A DNA stretch of 14,631 nucleotides from UBA8886 sp002731655 (GTDB lineage: Archaea; Thermoplasmatota; Poseidoniia; MGIII; CG-Epi1), in the NCBI GenBank assembly GCA_030754655.1, contig JASLZX010000022.1, positions 1-14,631 of the forward strand, in the 5' to 3' direction. How positions within the stretch are numbered: the stretch's first letter is position 1; each line of letters begins with the position of its first letter. This document shows, piece after piece, positions 1-7,249 of the stretch. The notes beneath the pieces were generated by a model. The model made no database searches, had not been told where the DNA came from, and saw only the letters and a list, made by a program, of their open reading frames with translations. The translations under genes were made by a program, and so were the position numbers.

Positions 1-44
1 TTCCTCTACTTTATGTGGAACCTTCACATCATCGTGCTCTTTGC

Positions 45-1544
45 CTAGAGTCCCTTAACGACATAGCTGCCGTCCAGCTCGTAACCCAGCTTGCGGTAGT
101 ATTCCAGCGTCCCGACGCCGTGGGTTACACGCAGCCGGCCGAAATCGCTGGACATCTCTTCGGCGACGCCCATCAGCTGCGCGCCGAGCCCGCGGTGCTG
201 GACGCCGCTGCCATCCATCCCGAGCCGCGCCGCTTGCCCCGTGACTTTCAGTTCGCGCACGGTCGCCTGCTCATCGTGGCGCAGCCGCAGGTAGGCGAGC
301 AGCTTGCGCCCTGCTTCGAATGAGACGAAATGTTCTGTGCCTCCACTCGCTTCGTAGCTGCGCGTACGCAGCTCCGCGTCGGCCGGGTCGATACGCGCGC
401 GCCACACTTCGCGGCAGTTGATGCAGGCGCAGCGCTTGCCGCGCTGCTTGAGTTCGCGCCGCGCGTATTGCCGCAGGTTAGAGTTCATCACGCCGGCGAT
501 AATCTGGTGCTTCGGAATGTCGCGCTGGATGCGCTGGATGCGGACCCACGGTGGCACCATCTCCTTCAGGTCAGCGACCACGTTGGCCGCAATCTCGGTA
601 TCGTATGGTACCCAGTCACCCGGGTTGGCGGCGAGCGGCGCGCCGCGGACCAGCAGTGTTGGGTAAAGTTTCAGCATGTCGGGCTGGAACTCCGGCTCGG
701 CGAAGAGCCGTGCGAAGTCGCGCCGGTCCTTCTCGGGCGACATTCCCGGCAGGCCCGGCATCAGGTGGTAGACCACCTTCAGGCCGGCACGCTTCAGTCG
801 CCGCGTCGCCACGATCACGTCAGCGACCGACTGCTGCCGGTTGAGCTTGTCGAGCACCGTGTCGTCAAGGCATTGCACCCCGATTTCGACCCGTGTCGCT
901 CCCTGCCGCCGCATCTGGTGCACCGCCCAGTCGCTGCACTCGGTGGGACGCGTCTCCATCGTCAGCGCCACGCAGCGGTGCGGGGCTGTGGCGTTGGCCG
1001 CCAGCGCCGCATCGAGCGAATCGCTCGCCGTACCGTTCAGCGTCCGGAACGCGCCACGCAGGAACTCGTCCTGGTATTCCGGCTCGCGCGCGGTGAAGGT
1101 GCCGCCCATGATAATCAGCTCGACCTTGTCGGTTGGATGGCCGTTGCGCGCATACTGCTCGAGCCGCCCCGCCACTTGCGTCTGCGGGTCGTAGCCGTGC
1201 CGCGCCCCGCGCCGCGCCGCAGGCTCGTGGCCGGTGTAGGATTGCGGTGCGTCGTTGGTCGGCCCTCCGGGGCAGTAGGTGCAGGTGCCATGCGGGCAGG
1301 GGGCTGGCGAGGTCATGATGGCGACCGGCGCGACGCCGGCGGAAGTGCGCATCGGCTTGACGCGCAGCAGCCGCGCCAGCTCCGGCTCCGCTGCCGCATC
1401 GAGCTGCGTTAGCAGCTCGTTGTTCTTTGGCAGTCCTGCCGTGGTGCAGGAGCGTGCGACGTCCAGTTTGATACGCTCGATAGCGTCGCGTGACTGCGGT
1501 CGCTCTTCCAGCAGCCGTTCCACTACGCGGGCGGCGACACTCAC
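45..1544 (-). CDS. elp3: Elp3-type tRNA uridine-34 carboxymethylation enzyme (radical SAM + acetyltransferase)
   Basis: Radical-SAM/acetyltransferase of the Elp3 family. In archaea it works without the other Elongator subunits and forms cm5U at the wobble position of tRNA from acetyl-CoA and SAM (family knowledge). The radical-SAM cluster motif CPHGTCTYC is visible with Cys83, Cys88 and Cys91 (C-x4-C-x2-C), followed by PGGPTNDAPQSYTG. The C-terminal acetyl-CoA site VQHRGLGAQLM and the closing YYRKLGYELDGSYVVK are characteristic of the family's GNAT domain. I chose the GTG at 1544 (499 aa). The longer frame to 1733 runs antiphase through the M24 gene and gives a low-complexity Arg-rich N-terminus. 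A GTTATACT box ends about 21 nt upstream, so the gene may be leaderless or simply follow the M24 gene 17 nt away. Identity is very secure; the start is less so. Confidence 0.95.
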   Translation of the reverse strand: MSVAARVVERLLEERPQSRDAIERIKLDVARSCTTAGLPKNNELLTQLDAAAEPELARLLRVKPMRTSAGVAPVAIMTSPAPCPHGTCTYCPGGPTNDAPQSYTGHEPAARRGARHGYDPQTQVAGRLEQYARNGHPTDKVELIIMGGTFTAREPEYQDEFLRGAFRTLNGTASDSLDAALAANATAPHRCVALTMETRPTECSDWAVHQMRRQGATRVEIGVQCLDDTVLDKLNRQQSVADVIVATRRLKRAGLKVVYHLMPGLPGMSPEKDRRDFARLFAEPEFQPDMLKLYPTLLVRGAPLAANPGDWVPYDTEIAANVVADLKEMVPPWVRIQRIQRDIPKHQIIAGVMNSNLRQYARRELKQRGKRCACINCREVWRARIDPADAELRTRSYEASGGTEHFVSFEAGRKLLAYLRLRHDEQATVRELKVTGQAARLGMDGSGVQHRGLGAQLMGVAEEMSSDFGRLRVTHGVGTLEYYRKLGYELDGSYVVKGL

Positions 1545-1561
1545 GCTCGCGCAGCGCGGCG

Positions 1562-2665
1562 TCAGTATAACGCCTTCGCGGCGTGCGTCAGCGTCTCGCA
1601 GCCCGCGCGCGTCACGAGCACGTCGTCTTCGATGCGGATGCCACCCTGCCGCGGGAAGTAGAGACCCGGCTCGACCGTCACGCACATTCCCTTCTCCAGC
1701 ACCGTCTTCTGCCCATATGTCAGCGACGGCCATTCATGCACTTCCAGCCCGAAGCCGTGCCCGGTGCCGTGGACGAAGCGGTTACCGACGCCGCTGCGAC
1801 CGAGGAAATTGCGTCCCGCGCCGTCGACATCCTGCGCGACGGCACCGTGCCGCAGCGCGGCCCGCGAACGCTCGTTGGCTTCGAGCACCAGCGCGTAGCG
1901 CTTGCGCCACTTCGGGGCGGGGCTGCCACCGACGAAATACGTGCGCGTGATGTCAGAGCAGTAGCCCTTCCAGAAAGCGCCAAAATCGCAGATGACCGAA
2001 TCGCCGTCGCGCAGCCGCCGGCGTCCGGGTGAGTGGTGCGAGAACGCCGCGTTCGGCCCGGAGGCGACAATAGTCGTGAACGAAGTCTCCTGTACTCCGC
2101 GCCGGCGCAGGAAGTAGTCGATTTCAGCCGCGACTTCGAACTCCGTCAACCCCGCGCCGGCTTCGCACAGTTCGCGCGCGAAGCGCTGCCCCGCGTCGGC
2201 GTGGCGCACGGCAACGCGGATGCGCTCCTGCTCGTCGGGCGCCTTGCGGGCGCGCAGGTCGCGCACGGCTGTCGAGCGCTCGACCGCGACGCCGCGCTGC
2301 AATCGCAGCGCGGCGTCGCTCAGCACGCTGCCCACTTCGCGCTCTTCGAGCAGCGCTTTCAGCGCCGCCTTGGCCGACGCGAATTCGGCGCCAACATCAG
2401 GGTAGCCTGACCAGAGCCGCAGGTCGCGCACGCCGGTTTCTTTGCGGCAGCGGTGCCCTTCGAGTGATGAAGTAATCCCAATCGGCGCACCGCGCTGCGG
2501 GACGAAAACGTAGTTCAGCGTTGAACTCGGGGGCGACCCGGGCGGCGATTCGGCTGATGCAAGCCAGCGCGTGTTCCCCGCGCCGACAGCGACGAATGCA
2601 TCGGCGTCCGCGTCGCGCAGCGCACGCCGCACGCCAGCCCAGCGGCGGCGATAATCAATCTGCAT
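1562..2665 (-). CDS. M24 family Xaa-Pro aminopeptidase/dipeptidase
   Basis: Cytosolic metallopeptidase of the pita-bread fold, expected to hydrolyse Xaa-Pro bonds in peptides during protein turnover. All five dinuclear metal ligands can be read: Asp227 (CDFGAFWKG), Asp238 (YCSDITRT), His303 (HGTGHGFGLEVHE), Glu332 (VEPGLYFP) and Glu346 (RIEDDV). The HH at 210-211 and His310 match the substrate-side histidines of prolidase-like enzymes. Residues 1-140 form the usual creatinase-type N-terminal domain. At 367 aa it has a normal length for archaeal PepQ-like proteins. The start is the ATG at 2665, preceded at 5 nt by TTGGGGA, a plausible Shine-Dalgarno. A TTG four codons upstream lies inside that site and is unlikely. 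The gene overlaps the 3' end of the 54-aa membrane gene by 11 nt, so the two are probably co-translated. Xaa-Pro aminopeptidase versus prolidase cannot be settled from sequence alone. Confidence 0.93.
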   Translation of the reverse strand: MQIDYRRRWAGVRRALRDADADAFVAVGAGNTRWLASAESPPGSPPSSTLNYVFVPQRGAPIGITSSLEGHRCRKETGVRDLRLWSGYPDVGAEFASAKAALKALLEEREVGSVLSDAALRLQRGVAVERSTAVRDLRARKAPDEQERIRVAVRHADAGQRFARELCEAGAGLTEFEVAAEIDYFLRRRGVQETSFTTIVASGPNAAFSHHSPGRRRLRDGDSVICDFGAFWKGYCSDITRTYFVGGSPAPKWRKRYALVLEANERSRAALRHGAVAQDVDGAGRNFLGRSGVGNRFVHGTGHGFGLEVHEWPSLTYGQKTVLEKGMCVTVEPGLYFPRQGGIRIEDDVLVTRAGCETLTHAAKALY

Positions 2666-2819
2666 TACTATCCCCAAGCGACCGTGCCAGCAACACTGCG
2701 GGCAGCGCGTTGCCGCCCCAGAGCAACAACGTGACCGGCCAGTGGCCTGTTTGCAGGAAGAGCAGACCCACCGCGCCGAGCGCGGAGTAAATCAGCACGA
2801 GGTAGAGTTTCAGCAGCAA
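2655..2819 (-). CDS. 54-aa two-helix membrane protein, overlapping both neighbours
   Basis: Small gene of unknown function found by reading the gap between the lipid-kinase-like gene and the M24 peptidase. It starts with TTG at 2819, exactly 6 nt after a perfect GGAGGT (2826-2831), and ends with TGA at 2657-2655. The product (initiator as Met) begins MLLKLYLVLIYSALGAVGLL. It has two hydrophobic segments, roughly residues 5-22 and 28-45, joined by a short QTGHWP turn, and a polar tail ARSLGDSNAD. It overlaps the upstream gene by 10 nt and the downstream M24 start by 11 nt, and its last codons contain the M24 ribosome-binding site. These overlaps and the consensus ribosome-binding site are why I regard it as real. 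I do not recognise the family. It could be a small partner of the adjacent membrane protein; that is inference from position. Confidence 0.7.
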   Translation of the reverse strand: MLLKLYLVLIYSALGAVGLLFLQTGHWPVTLLLWGGNALPAVLLARSLGDSNAD

Positions 2820-3433
2820 TGCAGCACCTCCGCAATCACGTCGCCCGGCAGCTGCGGAGCGCCCGGCAGCGCCGCCAGCAGTAGCAGCACCGCCACCGGC
2901 ACCAGTTGCATCAGTAGGTCGTCATCAAGCCATTTCACCGATGGCAGCTCGGCCGCGACCATCACCACAGCAGCGACCAGCGCGTAGCCCAGCGCAGCGC
3001 TGGAAAGCGCGTCCACCATCCCGAAGATAGCTATATAAATCAGGAACGCCACCACGACACCTCCGCCGAGCGCCTGCTGGCGCGGTAGCCGCGGCTTCAG
3101 TTCGCCCAGCAGCGGGTCGGTGTAGGCGGCGGCGATGATGGTCGCCATCACCACCGCCTGCCCCACTCCGAGGTATTCGTGCGCCGCCAGCAGCGCGGTC
3201 GTGCCGGTGGTGAACCAGAGGAAGCCGGCGATGCGGCGCTGTTCGTAGTCACGCATGCCGGGCATCTCGCGTGTAGAGCGCAGCCGCACAGCTTCGACCG
3301 TGACCGTTGCGAGCCAGAAGCTGGCTGCAAAGGCGAAGCGCGGCACGCCCCAGAGAGTTGGGGGCAGCAGGAAATAGACCACATAACAGGCGACGACGGT
3401 GTGGTTGAAGCGGCGGAAAAGATGCGGGTCCAT
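2810..3433 (-). CDS. Polytopic membrane protein, DGK1/SEC59/VTE5-like (putative CTP-dependent lipid kinase)
   Basis: Integral membrane protein of 207 aa with about six or seven hydrophobic segments. Two features recall the dolichol/diacylglycerol/phytol kinase family (SEC59, DGK1, VTE5), whose members use CTP to phosphorylate lipid alcohols. These are a mid-protein YTDPLLGELKPRLPR segment, in the place of the family's acidic GD-x-A-x-x-G-x3-G loop, and a late SVKWLDDDLLMQLVP segment resembling its LDDNLT-x-P motif. In archaea such an enzyme could phosphorylate geranylgeraniol or another isoprenoid alcohol; that is inference. The ATG at 3433 shares its A with the TGA of the upstream hydrolase (TGATG) and follows GGAGGT (3444-3449) by 10 nt, indicating translational coupling. 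An alternative GTG at 3451 would place that ribosome-binding site inside the gene. The membrane call is firm, the kinase assignment moderate. Confidence 0.6.
   Translation of the reverse strand: MDPHLFRRFNHTVVACYVVYFLLPPTLWGVPRFAFAASFWLATVTVEAVRLRSTREMPGMRDYEQRRIAGFLWFTTGTTALLAAHEYLGVGQAVVMATIIAAAYTDPLLGELKPRLPRQQALGGGVVVAFLIYIAIFGMVDALSSAALGYALVAAVVMVAAELPSVKWLDDDLLMQLVPVAVLLLLAALPGAPQLPGDVIAEVLHCC
2826..2831 (-). promoter_or_regulatory. Shine-Dalgarno site GGAGGT for the 54-aa membrane gene
   Basis: Perfect GGAGGT on the minus strand, 6 nt before the TTG at 2819. It lies inside the last codons of the upstream membrane-protein gene. It is what decides the TTG start and argues that the short frame is translated. 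Confidence 0.65.
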
Positions 3434-4065
3434 CAGCTGAGGAACCTCCACACTTCAGGCTGCGTCGGCAGGTCTTCCTGTTCTAGCTCCATCTCGCTGC
3501 CGAGGTCGACGACCGGCCACGGGCTGGCGTCGAGGAATGGCTGCACCTCGTCGATGGCGAGCGTCAGGCTGCCGTAGCGGTAGTGCATTGGCACTACCAC
3601 GCGTGGCGCGACCGCTTGCGCGACGCGCCACGCCATCTCGGCATCGATGGTGAAAACCCCGCCCACCGGTAGGAAGAGCAGGTCGCAGCCCCGCATGGCG
3701 TCCAGTTGCTCTTCGGGATAATGCCCCAAATCAGCACCGTGCAGGAAATCGATACCTCCCATCGCGAAGCGGAATAGCACCACCTCGCCACGCTTTGCGC
3801 CCTGCTCCTCGTCGTGGAACGCCGGGATGCCCTGGATCTCGCACCCCTGGAACCGGTGCCGCCCGGCGGTGTCGATAACCCGCGTCCGCAGCCCACGCAC
3901 GTTCCGCGACTGGTTGTGGTCGAAATGGTCGTGGCTCACCAGCACGAGGTCGGCGCTGGCAGAGGGGGGCGAAAGCCCGAGGGAGCGGCCGTCGTGCGGG
4001 TCGACTACCAGTGTGAAGCCGGATTGCAGCTCGAAGCAGGCGTGGCCGTGCCAGCGGATAATCAT
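3433..4065 (-). CDS. Metallo-beta-lactamase-fold hydrolase (UPF0173-like)
   Basis: Single-domain MBL-fold metal-dependent hydrolase of 210 aa, the length usual for the UPF0173/UlaG-like branch. It opens with the typical IIRWHGHACFEL strand. The HxHxDH motif is SHDHFDHNQ (His45, His47, Asp49, His50). Further expected metal or active-site positions are His84 in FHDEEQG, Asp112 and His115 in HGADLGH, and His161 in PMHYRYG. The substrate is unknown; relatives include lactonases and phosphodiesterases, and the sequence does not choose between them. The ATG at 4065 lies 31 nt after the tfb stop, and a TTTTAAC box (4087-4093) is centred about 25 nt upstream. It may therefore be leaderless from its own promoter or read through from tfb. 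Its stop overlaps the next start. Confidence 0.88.
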   Translation of the reverse strand: MIIRWHGHACFELQSGFTLVVDPHDGRSLGLSPPSASADLVLVSHDHFDHNQSRNVRGLRTRVIDTAGRHRFQGCEIQGIPAFHDEEQGAKRGEVVLFRFAMGGIDFLHGADLGHYPEEQLDAMRGCDLLFLPVGGVFTIDAEMAWRVAQAVAPRVVVPMHYRYGSLTLAIDEVQPFLDASPWPVVDLGSEMELEQEDLPTQPEVWRFLS

Positions 4066-4086
4066 CGGCCGCCGAGGCGGGACGCG

Positions 4087-4093
4087 GTTAAAA
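4087..4093 (-). promoter_or_regulatory. Possible TATA box for the MBL-fold hydrolase
   Basis: Minus-strand TTTTAAC centred about 25 nt before the ATG at 4065. This spacing would start the transcript at or next to the start codon. It lies in the 31-nt gap after the tfb stop. Confidence 0.4.
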
Positions 4094-4096
4094 GCG

Positions 4097-5038
4097 TCAG
4101 ATGTGGATGTCGATACTCAGGAACTGTGCCATTTCCTTGTAACGGCTGCGAATCGTGACTTCCGTCAGATCCGCGGCGCGCGCGACGTCCTTTTGCTTAC
4201 GGCGCTCGTTGTTGATAATCGAGGCGATATAGACCGACGCTGCTGCGAGCGAAATCGGCACCGAATTGGTGAGCGGCACGTCCTGTGCGGCGCGTAGCAG
4301 ATCACGGGCAGTCCCCTCGACTTTCGGCGTCAGGTCCAGCTTGGAACAGATGCGCGGCAGGTAGTCCTCCGGCAATGGAGGCATCGAGTGCATCTTCAGT
4401 GCCTTAACCATCACCTGATAGGTGCGCGAAATTTCCTTGCGCGAGTAGCGGCTGTGCCGGCTGATTTCGGTCAGAGTGCGCGGCACCCCCTCCTGCCGGC
4501 AGGCGGCGTAAAGTGCGGCGCAGGCGACCATCTCGATTGCCCGGCCCGAGAGCGACTGCTCCTGGATGGCGCGGCGATAGATGAACGCCGCCGTTTCCTG
4601 GATACGGCGCGGGAGCTTCAGGTTCGTAGCGACCGCCTGCATCTCGCGCATTGCGACCGCCATGTTGCGCTCCGCAGACTTGGAGGCGCGGGCGCGCCGC
4701 TGCCACTTGCGCATGCGGAAGAGCATTGACTGGTTGCGGTTGGAAATCGAGCGACCGTAATAGTCGCGGTTGGTGGGCGAAATCTCGGTCGAGAGTCCCT
4801 TGTCGGGCAGCGTTGTCGACATCGGTGGACCGGCCCTCGCAAGGGCGTTCTCCTGCTGCATATCGAATGCGCGCCATTCCGGGCCGGGGTCAACGATGTT
4901 TTCCTCAAGCACCAGACCGCAATCGGCGCAGACCACTTCGGCGTGGTCATAATCGCGTTTCAGGTGGGAGCTGCTGCACTCCGGGCAGGTCAGAATTTCG
5001 TCTACTTTCTCGCCTTTCTTTTTTGATTTTGTCGCCAT
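4097..5038 (-). CDS. tfb: Transcription initiation factor TFB
   Basis: Archaeal homologue of TFIIB, which binds the TBP-TATA complex and the BRE element and recruits RNA polymerase. The N-terminal zinc ribbon is visible as Cys18/Cys21 and Cys37/Cys40 (CPEC ... CADC), followed by GLVLEENIVDPGPEWRAFD. A B-reader/linker-like stretch follows (PPMSTTLPDKG, residues 71-81). Two cyclin-type repeats cover roughly residues 115-215 and 225-313, with recognisable LSGRAIEMVACAALYAACR in the first and SVPISLAAASVYIAS in the second. At 313 aa it is full length. The N-terminal extension is Lys-rich (KSKKKGEK). The start ATG is preceded by GGAGGTGA with 4 nt spacing, and a TATA box stands 48-55 nt upstream, so this gene has a short untranslated leader, unlike most others here. 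It heads the leftward gene run. Confidence 0.97.
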   Translation of the reverse strand: MATKSKKKGEKVDEILTCPECSSSHLKRDYDHAEVVCADCGLVLEENIVDPGPEWRAFDMQQENALARAGPPMSTTLPDKGLSTEISPTNRDYYGRSISNRNQSMLFRMRKWQRRARASKSAERNMAVAMREMQAVATNLKLPRRIQETAAFIYRRAIQEQSLSGRAIEMVACAALYAACRQEGVPRTLTEISRHSRYSRKEISRTYQVMVKALKMHSMPPLPEDYLPRICSKLDLTPKVEGTARDLLRAAQDVPLTNSVPISLAAASVYIASIINNERRKQKDVARAADLTEVTIRSRYKEMAQFLSIDIHI

Positions 5039-5042
5039 TCAG

Positions 5043-5050
5043 TCACCTCC
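5043..5050 (-). promoter_or_regulatory. Shine-Dalgarno site GGAGGTGA of tfb
   Basis: Full GGAGGTGA on the minus strand, 4 nt before the tfb ATG at 5038. It is the strongest ribosome-binding site in the window and fixes the tfb start. Confidence 0.75.
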
Positions 5051-5085
5051 AGAACCCATATTCGGAGCCGGGCGGACATGGATGA

Positions 5086-5093
5086 GTATAAAA
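5086..5093 (-). promoter_or_regulatory. TATA box of tfb
   Basis: Minus-strand TTTTATAC. Transcription would start roughly 25 nt downstream, near 5065, giving a leader of about 25-28 nt that contains the ribosome-binding site. Confidence 0.6.
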
Positions 5094-5163
5094 GCCTTTG
5101 GGCAAAATAGAATTCGGCAATAAGCGTAGTTTATGAAGAGATTGTTCCATTTACAGAGTTAAT

Positions 5164-5172
5164 TGTATATAG
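5164..5172 (+). promoter_or_regulatory. TATA box of the secreted-protein gene
   Basis: Sequence TGTATATAG preceded by TTAAT, centred 26 nt before the ATG at 5194. This implies a leaderless or nearly leaderless transcript, although a GGAG at 5181-5184 could act as a weak ribosome-binding site if transcription starts earlier. Confidence 0.55.
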
Positions 5173-5193
5173 TAGCCTCTGGAGTCGGCCGTC

Positions 5194-6825
5194 ATGCGCC
5201 GAACACTATTGGCATTGCTGGTAGCTGCGCAGTTCGTTGCTGCACCTGCCATGGCACCTACCGCCTGGCAAGTGGGCGACAGCTGGGCAGTGGGCAACGA
5301 AATTGATTTCAGCTGGATTTTTGACGAGTTGACCTCAGAGTTGCGAACTCCGCTCGATGACAGTGTGGGTGATAGTAATTTTCCAGTGAAGAGTTACGAC
5401 ATCAACAATGAGGGGAGTCTTGGGCTCTACCACAAGGGTGAGGTAGTTGATGACCTTGACTTCATGTACCACATTAAGTCCGAGACTGGCTTCTACACGC
5501 ACATAGCGACTGACTGGCAGGCGACGGTTGAGCTCCCTGTTGCTGGTTACTATGAAGATGTTGAAGAACGCTGTGACGATGAGGGTTGCAAAACTTTCTT
5601 GGCAGATGGGACTGAGATGCCAGTTTCTGTACAGCAGGTCGCTTTCACTGCCGGGTTCGACCAAGTCGAACGTGTTGCCGTAGAGAGCTGGTGGACGCAG
5701 GATGAAATTGACCTTACCAAGATTGACATTACTCTCAGTCAGGGAACAGAGTTTGATTTTTCTGTTCTGAACGCACCCAACTTTACCGATGAATGGAGTG
5801 GATACGACGGGGAGAGCGATACTGAATACTATGATTGGAAGGAAGTTCGCTACGACTCCGTTTCTTGGGGTGGCAGTACCGAGGTCAGTTTCCACCTCCT
5901 GCTGGAGTTTGACGAGCCAATGAACGTGCTGGACCTGCCTATTGAGGAGGGCGAAATCTGGGGCGGTTCCACACTTATCACCATCAGTGGTGACCTCGGT
6001 GGGGCGATTGACCTGGACAAGCCTGTTTCCTCCGCCTGTCCTGCGGAGGATTGTGACCAGCTACCAGAACTGCAGGAATTATACAGAAACCTGACAGAGA
6101 ATTTTGCAGAAATGGATGTTGACCGCAGTTTCCAGAGCTGGGGAGACCTGTTCCCGTTACACATACCTTCCAACTGGATGCAGGAGCTACTGGATGCCGC
6201 CCTTGATCAAATGGAAGAAGAGGAACGTGATGCCTACGACGATTCTGGAGCGAATCTGCGCATCGAGGGCAACCGGTTCCATTTTGGCCCGGTCGAGATT
6301 CCAGAACCCATCCACTACAATTTCACCACTGGCGGGCGGCTGAATGTGCCTCTTGCTGATGGCTCAACCGTTGAGGCGTTCGAGGTACTGCCATACGAGA
6401 GCGAGGAGGAACGTGACGATGATTCCGGCAACGAGGACCCTATGGACTCCGATCCTGGCCGCGGTGAAGGTGATGAGGATGAAGAGAACGAAGAGAATGA
6501 GGGGGAAGGGGAAGACGAAATGGATAGGGGACTTTCCGTCGAGGCTCATTCATATATTGCATCTGACACGGGACGTATCGCATACATGCACATGGACATG
6601 CCCGTTCCAGGCGATGAGTCAGGAGAACGGACGATATCCCTTGAGGCTGAAGAGGTAACCTTTGCGGAAGCAGATACCGCTATTGACCAGAAAGCGGATC
6701 CAAGCAACCCGCAGCGTAACGGCCCCGCTCCCGAAGTGGTCGACGAGCCTGGATCTCCGCTCCCCGGTGTGGGCGTGTTAGCGGCCCTGCCGCTCGCTCT
6801 CGCTGCACGCCGGCGTTTCAGATAG
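5194..6825 (+). CDS. Secreted acidic protein with PGF-CTERM-like C-terminal anchor
   Basis: Exported protein of 543 aa; I do not recognise the main domain. A classical signal peptide (MRR, hydrophobic core to about residue 18, cleavage after APAMA near residue 21) is followed by a mature part rich in Asp/Glu, Trp and Tyr, with beta-like spacing. Two cysteine pairs (CDDEGC, CPAEDC) may form disulfides or bind metal. A strongly acidic, low-complexity linker (about residues 402-444) leads to a last domain. The C-terminus is a tripartite sorting-type tail: PGSPLPGVGVL, a hydrophobic stretch, then ARRRFR. This resembles archaeosortase-processed PGF-CTERM tails, in which the helix is removed and replaced by a lipid anchor (family knowledge). 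The protein is therefore probably displayed on the cell surface. It has its own promoter divergent from tfb and overlaps the opposing GNAT gene by 8 nt at the stops. Confidence 0.85.
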   Translation: MRRTLLALLVAAQFVAAPAMAPTAWQVGDSWAVGNEIDFSWIFDELTSELRTPLDDSVGDSNFPVKSYDINNEGSLGLYHKGEVVDDLDFMYHIKSETGFYTHIATDWQATVELPVAGYYEDVEERCDDEGCKTFLADGTEMPVSVQQVAFTAGFDQVERVAVESWWTQDEIDLTKIDITLSQGTEFDFSVLNAPNFTDEWSGYDGESDTEYYDWKEVRYDSVSWGGSTEVSFHLLLEFDEPMNVLDLPIEEGEIWGGSTLITISGDLGGAIDLDKPVSSACPAEDCDQLPELQELYRNLTENFAEMDVDRSFQSWGDLFPLHIPSNWMQELLDAALDQMEEEERDAYDDSGANLRIEGNRFHFGPVEIPEPIHYNFTTGGRLNVPLADGSTVEAFEVLPYESEEERDDDSGNEDPMDSDPGRGEGDEDEENEENEGEGEDEMDRGLSVEAHSYIASDTGRIAYMHMDMPVPGDESGERTISLEAEEVTFAEADTAIDQKADPSNPQRNGPAPEVVDEPGSPLPGVGVLAALPLALAARRRFR

Positions 6826-7249
6826 GCCGTTCCATCACGACGGCGTCGCCGCCGTCTTGGTAATAGCAGGGCAGCAGGTCGACGCTGCTGAAGCCGAGAT
6901 GGCGGTAGAAATCGACTGCTTCGGAATCGACCCGTGCTTCTAGCGTGACGCGGCGGCAGCCGCGCTTGTGCCCGGCTGCCACCAGCATCTCGAGCAGTTT
7001 GCGTCCATGCCCGTGCCCCTGCACTCCCGGTGCCAGCACCAGCACCAGCACGCGCAGTTTGTCGCCTGGCAGCAGCGCCCCGCACCCGACGCCGACCATC
7101 TTCCCGCCGCGCCACGCGATGGCGAAGCCGTCCGGCCATTGCGACTGGATTTTCAGGAACACCTGCGGGTTGTAGTTTTCGTCCAGGTTGGCTTCAAGGA
7201 ACTGCATCAGCTCCTCGAGCTCCTCCGGCTGGAACAGGAGGTATTTCAT
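6818..7249 (-). CDS. GNAT family N-acetyltransferase
   Basis: Small soluble acetyltransferase of 143 aa, the usual size for a single GNAT domain. The acetyl-CoA pyrophosphate loop is VQGHGHGRKLLEML (residues 76-89, fitting Q/R-x-x-G-x-G/A). It follows the expected beta-4 strand (LRVLVLVLAPG). The family signature near the C-terminus is ARVDSEAVDFYRHLGFSSVD. The substrate is unknown: N-terminal protein acetylation (RimI-like) or a small amine are both possible. The ATG overlaps the stop of the transglutaminase-like gene as ATGA, so the two are translationally coupled. The stop lies within the last codons of the convergent secreted-protein gene. Confidence 0.85.
   Translation of the reverse strand: MKYLLFQPEELEELMQFLEANLDENYNPQVFLKIQSQWPDGFAIAWRGGKMVGVGCGALLPGDKLRVLVLVLAPGVQGHGHGRKLLEMLVAAGHKRGCRRVTLEARVDSEAVDFYRHLGFSSVDLLPCYYQDGGDAVVMERPI

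Noticed and set aside
1..44. Sequence left of the elp3 stop
   Set aside because: 44 nt with no clear start, T-tract or motif; nothing to annotate.
330..1412. 360-codon plus-strand frame opposite elp3
   Set aside because: It is the antisense shadow of a certain Elp3 gene in high-G+C DNA. The product is rich in Arg/His/Val with no recognisable motif.
1545..1733. N-terminal extension of elp3 to 1733
   Set aside because: The region codes for the conserved C-terminal metal-site part of the M24 peptidase in another frame. The extension is low complexity, and a GTG at 1544 gives the normal Elp3 length.
5335..5895. 186-codon minus-strand frame opposite the secreted protein
   Set aside because: The plus-strand product has a signal peptide, sorting tail and promoter. 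The minus product has no coherent pattern.
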